This document shows, piece by piece, positions 24,354-34,695 of a stretch of DNA of 64,000 bases. The notes under the pieces are model-generated. The model saw only the letters and a program-made list of their open reading frames with translations. It searched no databases and was not told the origin of the DNA. A program made the position numbers and the translations under genes. The DNA comes from Artemisia argyi (taxonomy: Eukaryota > Streptophyta > Magnoliopsida > Asterales > Asteraceae). The stretch is taken from the NCBI GenBank assembly GCA_030686995.1, contig CM060703.1, positions 112,560,361 through 112,624,360 of the forward strand, read 5' to 3'. Numbering within the stretch: the first letter of the stretch is position 1; each line of letters starts with the position of its first letter.

Positions 24354-25528
24354 GAAGGTATTCCCGTGCCCTCACGCAATGACATCACCTCACGCTTAAG
24401 AGATAAGTAATTTCAAAACCTCTTTTTACTGACTTTGTAAAGTAGCAAGGATGTTCGAAAGAGATCTCAAAATCATTTATTCCCAAAAACGCTTCGTTTT
24501 CCGATTTTCATGAATATCATCTATCACTACTATTTTTGTACTTTTTCATTTTTATATATGTGACAGTTTGCTTAACTTTCATTATCTTTCAATAATTATT
24601 AGGGTCAAAGAGTAGAAACACTTCTCATGGAGAAGAGACCATACGGATAAAAATCGTCATCCTTGATTTTTCACAAGCCCCCAAACTAAGCGTAAAAACG
24701 AGATCACAGCTTATCTACAAGTTAGATGCTAACACTACCCATAAAACTTACTTGTGAAAACTTCTTACTCCCATTTTCTTAATGTATCTAGATTTTTTTA
24801 CTTTTGTTGAGAAATGAATTGCTTCATATTTTTTCGTTTCAATAACTTTTTAGTCCGATAGAAATACCAAGTTTAAAACGCAAAGTAGTTTTTCATTTTC
24901 TCTCAAGAACCACTGCTTTAGAAATTCAGTCCACATCAAGGATTTTTGGGTACATACAATCTCGTATATAAGTTGCGGAGTACTACACGTGCACCTCATG
25001 TGGCTAATTCAGAATCTCCACATGCACCTCACGCGCCAACAACTTTTATACACTTAAGCTCTTATTCGATACAACCTTCACTTTTCATTTTTTTTTCTTT
25101 CTTTCTTTCATTTTTTTTTCATCATTTTTCTTTTCTTTTTCATTCATTTTTTTTTATTCTTTTCAACAATGGAAGCTTATCGGGTAGCTCCAAAACCACA
25201 TACATATCAACTTTTGACTTTTCATTTTTTTGCTTTTGATGTGTCCTTGATATATACCCAACTTCTAAAGCAAAGATTTTTTTAAGAAAATAAGAAACTA
25301 AATATTGCCCAAACCTAAATACCACTAATTAACCTAGTATATCTATTATATATCGGTGAAACAATTTTGTGGGAGCAAAAAGTCACAAGTACCTTTCATG
25401 AGCTATAAAGAGAACCAACTACTCCATGTTTAGCATCAAACTTCTAAATAAACTCTATCATTTCTCGCTCTTCGCAATTTAAGATCTCAAATAATGAAAC
25501 CAACGAATGCTTAGCCGATAATCAGCCA

Positions 25529-25725
25529 CGCATATATAAAGTCAGTTACAGAAACTTGCAAATTCAAGAACAAGAATTCGCGTTTTCTAGCTCCTTATGT
25601 AAAAGACTAGCGAAAGCTTTTAAGCTGCGCATGTATAAAGTCAAGTACGGGAACTTGCATATTCTTAAGAAAGAATTCGCATTTTATAGCTCCTGGTGTA
25701 CAAAACAAGCGCAAGCTTATATGAT
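25529..25725. repeat. 98-bp tandem duplication
   Basis: Two diverged copies, each with CGCATRTATAAAGTCA, GAAAGAATTCGC-like and TAGCTCC words and ending in AAGCTT, start at 25529 and 25627. Confidence 0.7.
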
Positions 25726-25962
25726 TATCATTGGTTAAGGGAGACAAGCTAGAGCTCAAAACGCCCGATCAAGTCGGAACATTTATTCCTACTCTCACCA
25801 GCAGGAAAGTCAAACAAGGTGTCAAATCTTATTATTATCATATATCATCATCTTTTTATATAAACAAAAAGGTGAAAAAAAATTAAATTTTGGTGGAAAA
25901 ACGGAGTTGCGCAAGGAAACAGCTCAAACGAAAGTGTCAGGTCAAATCGAATCGAAGATTCA

Positions 25963-26011
25963 CCCCCCCCCCCCCTCCCCAGACTAAAGTGAAACATTGT
26001 CCACAATGTTT
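25963..26011 (-). repeat. Athila-type hairpin next to a poly-G run
   Basis: A perfect 9-bp inverted repeat (AAACATTGT with CC loop, 25992-26011) is followed on the minus strand by a purine stretch and ~17 G (25963-25980). Athila-like elements are known to carry an ACATTG..CAATGT palindrome next to a GGGGGAG run after pol; I recognise it from that. Confidence 0.6.
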
Positions 26012-26252
26012 TAAGGGTACGGGTAATCCTACGTAATATCTAAGGCCGTTTATTAAGTATGCCAAGAGATAAACGTTAGTCGATAAGATTTTGGATATGT
26101 TCAATTTCTGAAAGAGAAGCAAAGAATGAGACTCGAGTGGAGAGAATGACAAAACACGAGCACGAGAGTCCTCAATCTTCGGGGAAATTCCTGGACATTC
26201 ACAAACAACCACGAAAACACGAGTTTGGAAAGGGTCGCCCCCCTCACGTCAC

Positions 26253-27321
26253 GTTACGAAAGAAATAAGAAAATTAAGAAGATGAAAAAGGATAAGCATG
26301 GGGTGCCTCCCACGAAGTGCTTGTTTTTGTTCACCGAGTCACATGAGCTTGACTTGATCCCCGAATTTAATTTTCCTTGGGAAAGATTGGAGATCCGGGA
26401 CAACCATAGGTGGTATGTCCCCTCCAAAATAGTGTTTGAGACGATGACCATTCACCTTAAATTGGGACCATCGAGTTGAGCTAACTCGACGGTTCCATAA
26501 GGGAAAACTTGGGTAATGGTGAATGGTCCAGACCAACAGGTTTTTAACTTGCCCTAGAATATCTTCAATCGAGAATTGAAAAGAAGGACTCGATCACCAA
26601 CGTTGAAAACGCGGTCTTTAATCTTAGCAACCTGAATCCTCTTACTTTTCTCTTTGTAGATCAAAGAATTCTCATAGGCTTGATCACGAAGCTCAGTCAA
26701 TTCATTCAATTGAACTTTACGATGATCACCCGCAGTTTTTAGATCGAAATTAGCATGTTTTAAGGCCCAGTAGGCCTTGTGCTCATGTTCAAAGGGAAAA
26801 TGGCAGGCCTTCCCATAAACCAACTTGTAAGGAGTGCACCCAATGGGTGTTTTGTAAGCGGTTCGGAAAGCCCATAATGCATCATCTAACTTATCAGCCC
26901 ATGAAGCACGATGTTCTCCTACGGTCCTTTCTAAGATTCGTTTCTAGCCACGATTGGACACCTCAACTTGACGACTAGTTTGTGGATGATATGCTGTAGA
27001 AAGACGATGTGTGACATCATATTTGTGCATAACTTTAGCGAATTGATCATTATAGAAATGGGTCCCATGATCACTTATAATAGCATGAGGTGCACCAAAT
27101 CGAGCGAAGAGACTTTTCAAAAATTTCACAACAACTCGGGCGTCATTAGTGGAGAACGCCTTTGCTTCAACCCATTTAGACAGGTAATCTACGGCCACGA
27201 GTATATATTTGTTTCCTCTAGACGACGGGAATGGTCCCATTAAATCAATACCCCAGACGTCAAAGATCTCACACACTTGGATAGCATTTTGAGGCATCTC
27301 ATCCTTTTGAGAGATTTTTCC
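26253..27321 (-). pseudogene. Integrase of Athila-like element E, several stops
   Basis: The catalytic core at 26944-27297 has the first Asp in [13 protein letters not shown], the second in [13 protein letters not shown] and the region [17 protein letters not shown], where the usual glycine-rich QTxGQ motif reads QTSRQ. C-terminal parts follow: [12 protein letters not shown] ... [11 protein letters not shown] ... [13 protein letters not shown], then FPYGTVELAQ ... VNGHRLKHYFGGD and the end near 26254. In-frame stops: TAA ~27322, TAG ~26944, TAG ~26554; one more frame change lies near 26450. Integrase joins element DNA to the host chromosome. This copy is dead. Confidence 0.85.
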
Positions 27322-28161
27322 TTAACGCTGGCAAGAATCACATGATATCACCAAATCATGGGCATCCCGATATATCTTCGGCCAGTAGAAGCCGAAATCA
27401 AAAACTTTCTTAGCGGTGAAGTTGGCACCATGATGTCCCCCCGTGGGTCCATTGTGGCATGCCATATGAATTTTAGCGGCTTCCTTGCCGTGAACGCACC
27501 GCCGGATCACTTGATCCGCATAAATTTTGAACAAGTAGGGTTTGTCCCAAAAATAATATCTAACATCTTTAAAAAGTTTCTTCTTTTGTTGGAACGACAT
27601 CCCTTTTCTTATAAAATTCCCCGCATGGTAATTCGCAAAGTCGGCGAACCATGGGGTACTAGGATCACTGTGTGATAAACTCCCAAGTGTCTCGAGAGGA
27701 AATGTTTCGGTAATTTCCTTTTTCTCGAAATCACTTTGATGGGGATTTTCTAATCTTGAGAGGTGATCGGCGGCAAGGTTCTCAACCCCCTTTTTGTCTC
27801 GAATTTCAACATCGAATTCTTGAAGGAGTAGAACCCACCTCATCAATCTTGGCTTAGCATCTTGCTTTGCCATTACATACTTAAGAGCAGAATGATCCGT
27901 ATACACTATGCATTTCTTTAAGACAAGATAAGGTCGGAACTTTTCAAAAGCATAAATGACGGCTAACATTTCTTTTTCAGTAGTCGTATAATGGTATTGA
28001 GCATCGGTCATTGTTTTACTAGCATATTGTATCGGTTCAAAGTATTTTGATTTACGTTGACCCAGGACTGCACCAACAGCATAATCGCTAGCATCGCACA
28101 TTAACTCAAAAGGCAAGTCCCAATCGGGGGCAACTAGAATAGGAGCCTCCGTTAACTTCTT
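27322..28161 (-). pseudogene. RNase H and integrase zinc-binding region (element E)
   Basis: RNase H motifs: [41 protein letters not shown] and HLSRLEN at the end. Then the HHCC zinc-binding domain of integrase ([27 protein letters not shown] ... CDSCQR, shown in parts). It is bounded by a TAG at 28162-28164 and a TAA at 27322-27324, both inside what should be one polyprotein. Confidence 0.85.
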
Positions 28162-29561
28162 CTATAGGACATTAAATGCTTCAATGCACTCATTTGAGAA
28201 GATAAACGGAGCATCTTTTTCAAGTAAGTGGGTCAGGGGCCGGGCTATCTTGGAAAAATCTTGGATAAAACGTAGGTAAAAGCCGGCATGACCGAGAAAA
28301 CTTCTAATTCCTTTTACGGTCGTGGGATGAGGTAACTTAGCAATCACATCGACTTTAGCCCTATCGACCTCAATCCCAGATTTTGAAATCATATGGCCGA
28401 GGACAATGCCCTCTTTAACCATGAAATGGCACTTCTCCCAATTTAGAACCAAGTTGGTGTCTTCACACCGTTTCAGCATTCTTTCTAAATGGGAGAGGCA
28501 AGAAGTGAAAGAATCCCCATAAACCGAGAAATCATCCATGAAAACTTCCATGGTTTTCTCAATCATATCATGGAAAATTGCCATCATGCACCTCTGGAAC
28601 ATGCCTAGAGCATTGTATAAGCCGAAAGGCATACGATGATAAGCAAACATTCCATAAGGGCAAGTAAAAGTGGTCTTTTCCTGGTCTGGAGGGTCAATCG
28701 GAATTTGAAAATACCCGGAAAATCCATCGAGAAAACAATAGAACTCATATCCCACTAGACATTCGAGCATTTGATCCATAAAAGGAAATGGGAAATGGTC
28801 ATTACGAGTCGCATCGTTCAATTTTCTGTAATCAATACACACTCTCTCCATCCGGTAACAAGTCGTGTCGGAATCAATTTGTAATCTTCGTTTGTCACGA
28901 CGGTCATACCACCTTTCTTCGGAACACAGTGGACCGGGCTAACCCATGAGCTATCCGAGATTGGATAAATCATTTCGGCATCGAGGAGTTTGATAACTTC
29001 CTTTTTAATAACCTCATGAATTTTTGGTTTAACCCGTCGTTGTTGTTGGACGGAAGGTTTGTAATTATCTTCAAGTAGAATCTTGTGGGTACAAAACCGA
29101 GGGTCTATGCCCTTTATATCTGAAATTTGCCAAGCGATGGCACTCTTATGCTTCTTGAGTACATCTAAGAGATGGGTCTTCTCCTCATCTTTAAGGTCAT
29201 TCGAAATTATGATGAGAAGTTTGTCGGTTCCTTCTAAAAAAGCGTATTCAAGATGGGGAGGTAAATCCTTGAGCTCGGGCTCCGGAGGATTCTCAGTAAA
29301 CGGCTTAACTTCTTTAACATCGGCCATTTTAAGGTCCATCAGAGGGAGAAATGGAGTCGGGTCTTCATTCAATAATTTTTCAATCAAAAGAATATCTCCC
29401 TCCAGATCGCAAACGCAATGATCAATTTCTGGTGAAATCGAATCATCAGAAAGAAAGGCCTCGATCTCTTCCAAGATGAAATCACTTCCCTCATACGGAG
29501 TAAGGGTAGGGGAAGGATCGAAAATAATTGGTTGAGAAGAAGGAGTGGGATTGCCACTCAA
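28162..29561 (-). pseudogene. Reverse transcriptase of Athila-like element E
   Basis: The upstream part (29561-28818) has the acidic linker LKDLPPHLEYAFLEG, ISDIKGIDPRFCTHKI and VSPVHCVPKKGGMTV. After a one-base frameshift near 28850 the core continues: CIDYRKLNDATRNDHFP, FLDGFSGYFQIP, TFTCPYGMFAYHRMPFGL and the catalytic VFMDDFSVYG box, then FLGHAGFYLRFI. It stops at TAG 28162-28164. The RT copies element RNA to DNA. Motifs are well kept, so the damage is discrete. Confidence 0.9.
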
Positions 29562-30494
29562 AGCATTTTCAGTAAAACCGAGAAGTTCTTAAGAATACTC
29601 CTCCGTAGCAACATCAATAACATCGATTCAGTTCAAAGAAAAATGGTTATAATTGGAGGAGTATCTCGCGGTTTGATCCAAATTAAATGTTACGGCTTCA
29701 GTACCAACACGCAGGGTAATTTCTTCATCGTAAACATCAATTAACGCACGGCCAGTATTTAGGAAACCTCTCCTGAGACCGAGAGGTAGCATTAGGTTAA
29801 TGCTAGCACCAAGATCGGCCAAGGCGAAGCACTCACCCATCCCCGGAAAATTGCAAGGAATGAGAAATCGACCGGGGTCTTCAAGCTTTTCGGGAAGCTT
29901 TTTGAGGATAACCGCCGAGCAATTCTCATTCAACAGGGTTTTTTCCATTTCAAACAATTTTTCCTTATTATGCAAAAGATTTTTAACCATAGACGCAAAT
30001 TTTGGCATTAAAAGTATAGCATCCGCGAAGCTAATGTCGAAGTGTAAATCTTGGAAGATTTGGAAAAACTTCTCCATTTGATGATTAGCTTTGTCACGGA
30101 GCTTCTGATCGTTCAATCTTGACGGATAAGGCAATTTGGTCTTGACTGGTACTTCTTTTTCTGGTTCAACAACTTTTTCCTTTTGCTTTGATGGCTGGAC
30201 AACCGGTGGTTGGATGTTTTCAGTACTTCCATTATTAGTAGGAAGAACTGTGTCCTTTGTCGCCTCAGTCTCACAGTCAACTACCTTATGAGGAAGAGAA
30301 GACGAGGTAGTCGGAGCCGTGGGTCCATCGTATGAAACACCACTTCGAGTCATGATCGCTTTGACATCGCCCCTTGGGTTAGCGATCGTGTTGTTTGTAA
30401 GAGTTCCCGAGCCCGAGGGTCGATCATTTAAACGCTTATTCAAATCAATCATTTGATTAATTAGGATTTTATTCATTTCCTCTTGACTTTTCAT
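29562..30494 (-). pseudogene. gag C-terminus and protease of element E
   Basis: Helical KSQEEMNKILINQMIDLNKRL, then a Pro/Glu/Lys linker, then LPYPSRLNDQKLRDK and FPGMGECFALADLGASINLML. The last holds the aspartic protease motif DLGA in Athila style. The frame changes at both ends relative to gag (30787-31803) and RT. Confidence 0.75.
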
Positions 30495-31803
30495 AAATTG
30501 CTTAAGTAACTCATTCGAGGACGACTGATTTTGATTCCCAACTGGATTTTGGTTTTGAAAATTTTGTCCACGGTTATTGTTGTTGAAACCTTGATTTTGA
30601 AAATTTCCATAATTTTGATTTCCATGATTGTAATTCCCATGATTAGAATTTTGAAAATTTCCATAATTTCCTTGGTTTTGAAAATTCCCTTGATTCGGGC
30701 CTTGATTGTAAATCCCCTAATTTTGATGAAAACCTTGATTTTGATTTTGAAAACCATTGTTCATCCAGTTTTGATTTTAATTCTGGTTAAATTGATTGTT
30801 TCGGTTTTTCATTATGATTCAATTGATTAACTTGATTGACTTGATTCGGTTGATTGAAACCGGGTGGTCCAAGATAATTGTTAGAACGGTAGCTAAGAAG
30901 ATTACGGTCCCCCTGTGGTTGGTAACCATTACCGCCCATATTGTAGGTTCCCGAAGTAGCATACACATTCTCGTGAGTGAAGCCACCAGAGGCTGGGTAC
31001 TCAAAATACGAATGAGGACCACCACAAGTTTCACAAACATGGTTAACCATATTGACTTGATGGTTTTTAACTTGATAAGTAGATCTTTCAATAGCCATTG
31101 ATTCAACTTTTTTAGTGAGGGCAACTATAGCATTCATAACTTCATCATTAGATTTGCTACAAGAAGTTGAAGCTTGAAGCTTGTTTCTAGCTATCCTCAC
31201 TTTAGCTTTATTCTCAATAATTGTGAAGGCATCTTGAATGTTTCGGGTCAACAAGTTTCCACCCGCAGCAGAATTGAGTGAGTCTTGGTCGGCAAGACTC
31301 AACCCATTGTAGAAAGTATCAATCTGATGCAAAGGTGAAAACCCATGATTTGGACATTTTTCCAACAACTCCTTAAATCTATCCCAAGCTTCACTAAATG
31401 ATTCATCGAAAGCTTGCTGAAATCGAAAGATTTGAGTGCGAAGATTAGATGTTTTAGAAGGAGGGTAAAAATGATTCACGAACTTGGAAGCTAGATCATC
31501 CCAAGTATGAATTGAGTTCGGTGGTTCCTTTTCAAGCCAAGTCCGGGCTGCTCCCTTGAGGGAGAAAGGAAACAATTTCATTTTAACCACATCACACGGA
31601 ACTTGATTTAACTTTATAGTTTCAGTGATGTCGGTGAAATTCCTTATGTGAACATAAGGATCTTCACTTTCTAAACCGTGAAATGAGATACTCGTGATGA
31701 TTTTGAGTAACCCGTGATTAATCTCAAATTGATTTGCATTGATATCGGGAATCACGATGGCTCTCCCCACACCATTGAATGGTGATTGGAGTTGTTCTTC
31801 CAT
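30495..31803 (-). pseudogene. gag of Athila-like element E
   Basis: Start MEEQLQSPFNGVGRAIVIPD at 31803. Gag core FEINHGLLKIITSISFHGLE ... FPFSLKGAARTWLEKEPPNS ... HFYPPSKTSNLRTQI ... FDESFSEAWDRFKELLEKCP; CETCGGPHSYFEYP is a degenerate zinc knuckle. After a frameshift near 30.8 kb there is an Asn/Gln/Gly repeat tail (FQNQG, GNYGNFQN words) with one internal stop near 30718. The 5' side is cut 20 bases upstream of the ATG by an LTR fragment at 31824. Confidence 0.85.
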
Positions 31804-31823
31804 CGGACGTAAATCATAATCCG

Positions 31824-32140
31824 TGTCACACCCCCAAAATCGGGTCCAGCGGAAGCATACATGTAGCTGGGGTGTAACTCAATTGGTATTACAACACAAG
31901 TTAAAAAATGGTTTTCACTTGAATCATTTAGAATAAAATAGTTTAAATCAAAATGTTGAATTTACATTGTTAAAAGTAGTGCGGAAGTAGGCCCTTAAAA
32001 TAGTTTAAAACGGTCCCCAAATGTGTTATATGCTTCTATTAGGAATATAAATATTCACATGAAAGGCTTGGTCACCCCGACTATAGATTAGCATTACATA
32101 GCTCGTAGTCTTATTTATATTTAGTTAGTACGTAGATTAG
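31824..32140 (-). repeat. Tekay-like LTR fragment (right edge approximate)
   Basis: Starts TGTCACACCCCC, followed by GCGGAAG and GGGGTGTAACT, similar to the LTR starts at 43081, 50618 and 60688. It interrupts the region upstream of E gag. After ~300 bp it gives way to Copia LTR sequence. Confidence 0.5.
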
Positions 32141-32415
32141 TTTAAGTAACACCGTGGAGGAAGGACGGGTCTTTACCCACTATACACCCGATCCACAGCT
32201 CGTAGGAGAGCGTTTTATGTAAAACTATAAATACCCTTTCCCACCCAAGGGAAAGGGTTGGAGCTTCCATTATTCTCAATCTAATATCTCACATTTTTTC
32301 TCATCACTTTCTCTCTCTAGGAAATCCTCCTAACTCTCTTTCTCTCTCTAAATTCTAATACAATTCGAACCATAATCACAATAACCATACATGTTATAAT
32401 TATGAGAATACTACA
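32141..32415 (+). repeat. 5' LTR (right part) of Copia element G2
   Basis: Plus-strand TATA (ACTATAAATACCC) at ~32223-32235, a CT-rich stretch with TCTCTCTC runs, and the end GAATACTACA directly before the PBS. The left tip is not recognised. Confidence 0.5.
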
Positions 32416-32416
32416 A

Positions 32417-32431
32417 TTGGTATCAAGAGCC
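32417..32431 (+). other. Primer binding site of Copia G2 (initiator tRNA-Met type)
   Basis: TTGGTATCAAGAGCC differs from the standard TGGTATCAGAGCC by one inserted A. One base after the LTR end. Confidence 0.75.
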
Positions 32432-32781
32432 ATGGTTTCATCCTAGGATTGTTTTTTTTCTCTCGAATTTAAGATTGGTTTTGTGGATTTTTATTTTGGT
32501 TCGAATGGTAGTTATGGAATACACATTGGTTTGATCTTGTTTGTGATATATGAAGTGTTATGGGTGTACTTTTGTGATTAGGGGTGTTATAGTTCCTTAG
32601 TTTGATCTTTGGATTAATTATTTCATCAATTTTGTGGATGATTTGGTGATTTTTCTAGGTTTTTAATGCTTTGTTCTTATTAGAGGTTAGCTCTAAGTTA
32701 GAAGATTCTTCTTAGAGGTTAGCTCATCTTAGGAAAAAGACAAACTGGCATGATAGTGAAGTTTTTGTATTTTTGTATCTA
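32432..32781 (+). other. Leader of Copia G2, no gene
   Basis: T-rich non-coding sequence between the PBS and the 18-bp array. Confidence 0.5.
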
Positions 32782-33080
32782 GAGATTAGCTCAGAGTTAG
32801 AGATTAGCTTTGAGTTAGAGATTAGCTCGGAGTTATAGATTACCTCAGAGTTAGTGATTAGCTCTGAGTAAGAGATTAGCTCAGAGTTAGAGATTAGCTC
32901 AGAGTTAGAGATTAGCTCAGAGTTAGAGATTAGCTCTGAGTTAGTGATTAGCTTAAACTCAGAGGTTAGCTCAAGGTTAGAGGTTAGCTCAAAGTCAGAG
33001 GTTAGCTCAAGGTTAGAGGTTAGCTCAAGGTCAGAGGTTAGCTCAAAGTTAGAGGTTAGCTCAAAGTTAGCGGTTACCTC
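32782..33080 (+). repeat. 18-bp minisatellite in the leader of Copia G2
   Basis: About 17 units of AGAGATTAGCTCAGAGTT and variants (AGAGGTTAGCTCAAGGTT to the right, from ~32960). It fades to 33240 through AGCGGTTACCTC and AGCGATTTGCT words, which resemble the G1 array. The Glu-Leu-Ile-Ser repeat ORF on the minus strand is an artefact of the period. Confidence 0.9.
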
Positions 33081-33249
33081 CTTGCAGCGGTTAGCTCCCA
33101 ATTTCAACGGTTACCTTCAACCAGCAATTAACTATTTTTCTAGCGGTTACCTTATATCAACAGTTAGTGGTTACCTTCTTCTCAGCGGCTACCTCTATTT
33201 TCAGCGATTAGCTCCAGCAATTTGGTGGTGTTTAGCGATTTGCTAAAGT

Positions 33250-33771
33250 TGTAGTTTGACCAAAGTTGACTTTTTACGTCAAAACTTCAAACGGCCATAA
33301 CTTTTGAACCGTAACTCCGTTTAAAGCGAAACACCTGTTAAAACGACCGGAACAGGCTGAATATTGTGAGGTTTCACCACATAGTTGTGAAACGAAAATC
33401 ACCTCCAGAGTGAAGTTATTGAGGTTTTAAGTTTTCAGACCATAATTTCACCATTGGAACTTGCATCAACCGAACCAAATCACACTGCTAGTTGATATCT
33501 CACTGTTAGGTGATCAAGTTGTTGTGAGTTAATAATACACTGGGAGTTGAATAGTTGTGTGATTTGAGAATTGTTGCGATTTGAGTTGTTGCAACTTGTC
33601 TAATTACAATCTGGCGTTGTAAGTTGATTCCCGCAATTTGACTAATTGTGATTTGACTTGGTGTGATTTGACTAGTTGTGACTTGACTTAGATAACTTAC
33701 TGTACCTTGCAAGGTTTATCATCTCATACTCAATCACTAAAGTACTCAGAATCATTTCACGGTTTCTTCTT
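33250..33771 (+). other. Leader of Copia G2 shared with G1
   Basis: Begins TGACCAAAGTTGACTTTTTAC like 15932 onward and stays closely similar to G1 to ~16460. It is cut at 33771 by the LTR of element D just before gag would begin. Confidence 0.75.
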
Positions 33772-34458
33772 TGTGGAGGATTATACAAACACTTGGGATG
33801 TTAGTCTTAATAATGTGTTTGGGATATTTATGAATGAATGTGATTTAGTACGCGGAATTTAATAGAACACACTAAAGGAACAAAGGTGGTGAATAAGTAA
33901 ACATGAATAATTTAGAGTGATGAACACAACTTGAATAACACAAAATGATTCAATATTATTTATGAGATAATACGGGTGATCTAAACTATCACCGGGATTA
34001 CAAAGGTAACCTTGAATCTTTGATATGTAAAAAGGATTTGATGATTGAAGTTATGCATGTAGTGTTATCTAAGAAGGTGACTAAGGATTCCTTTTATAGG
34101 ATAAGGAACCCTTATTACAAGTAGTCAAGTTGCATAATATAATAAGACTAGAGAACTTATCTTATCCTAATATTACACTTTTCAATGTAAAACACTCCAT
34201 ATTATCTACTTAGAGGTATAGACCTCTGTACTACTTCTACTTAACGTGTAACTTTGTACAAAGACTAATGATACAACTAAATATCTATAAATAAAATATA
34301 TAACAACTTGACGTTTAAACTGGCAGGACCTTCATCAACTAGCAGTACCTTCTCACCTAGAAGGTACTGTCAGTTTATCTTCAACTTCAACAAAACAAAG
34401 AAGCAGGCTTAACTCATCATCTGGCAGGCTCTTTGACATGAGCATTTTATTCCCAACA
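33772..34458 (-). repeat. 3' LTR of Copia element D (687 bp)
   Basis: Plus-strand tips TGTGGAGG (33772) and CCCAACA (34458), so on the coding strand TGTTGGG...CCTCCACA. A minus-strand TATA box CCTATAAAAG lies at 34091-34100. It contains two CAGTACC motifs arranged as a hairpin (34337-34375). The 5' LTR is missing. Confidence 0.8.
34337..34375. repeat. Hairpin of two CAGTACC motifs in the D LTR
   Basis: Left arm 34337-34353 (AACTAGCAGTACCTTCT), 5-base loop, right arm 34359-34375 complementary at 15 of 17 positions. Confidence 0.8.
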
Positions 34459-34473
34459 ATCCTCCCCTAAACT
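34459..34473 (-). other. Polypurine tract of Copia D
   Basis: On the minus strand GTTTAGGGGAGGAT directly precedes the LTR tip TGTTGGG. Confidence 0.75.
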
Positions 34474-34695
34474 TGTTATTCCTTATTAAAATAACTAAGT
34501 TTCTTGTGAATAAAATTCATACCTTGAGGATCTGAGGGAACTTTTCCAAAATCCTTATCATCTATTTCTCCTTAGGATTTCATATTGATCAAATATGCTT
34601 TCCTTCAGTCTTTTGACTGCATCAGTTTCTTCTTTACATAATAGTTTATTGGAGATCAAGACTGATAATACTTCATAGCTTAAAGGATACTCCTT

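Larger units (their letters stand above)
24354..26252 (-). other. Non-coding 3' region of element E
   Basis: About 1.9 kb after the end of pol. It holds C/T-rich runs (25080-25160), the 98-bp duplication and the hairpin/poly-G motif listed separately. No env-like ORF is visible, although related Athila elements often carry one here. Confidence 0.55.

Noticed and set aside
32724..33107. 127-codon Glu-Leu-Ile-Ser repeat ORF
   Set aside because: The 18-bp minisatellite keeps a frame open; no start context or domain, and the matching leader in G1 lacks it.
16194..33712. Near-identical 68-codon ORFs at 16194-16400 and 33506-33712
   Set aside because: They lie in a shared non-coding Copia leader and consist of GTGATTTGAC-type repeats; identity reflects DNA homology, not coding.
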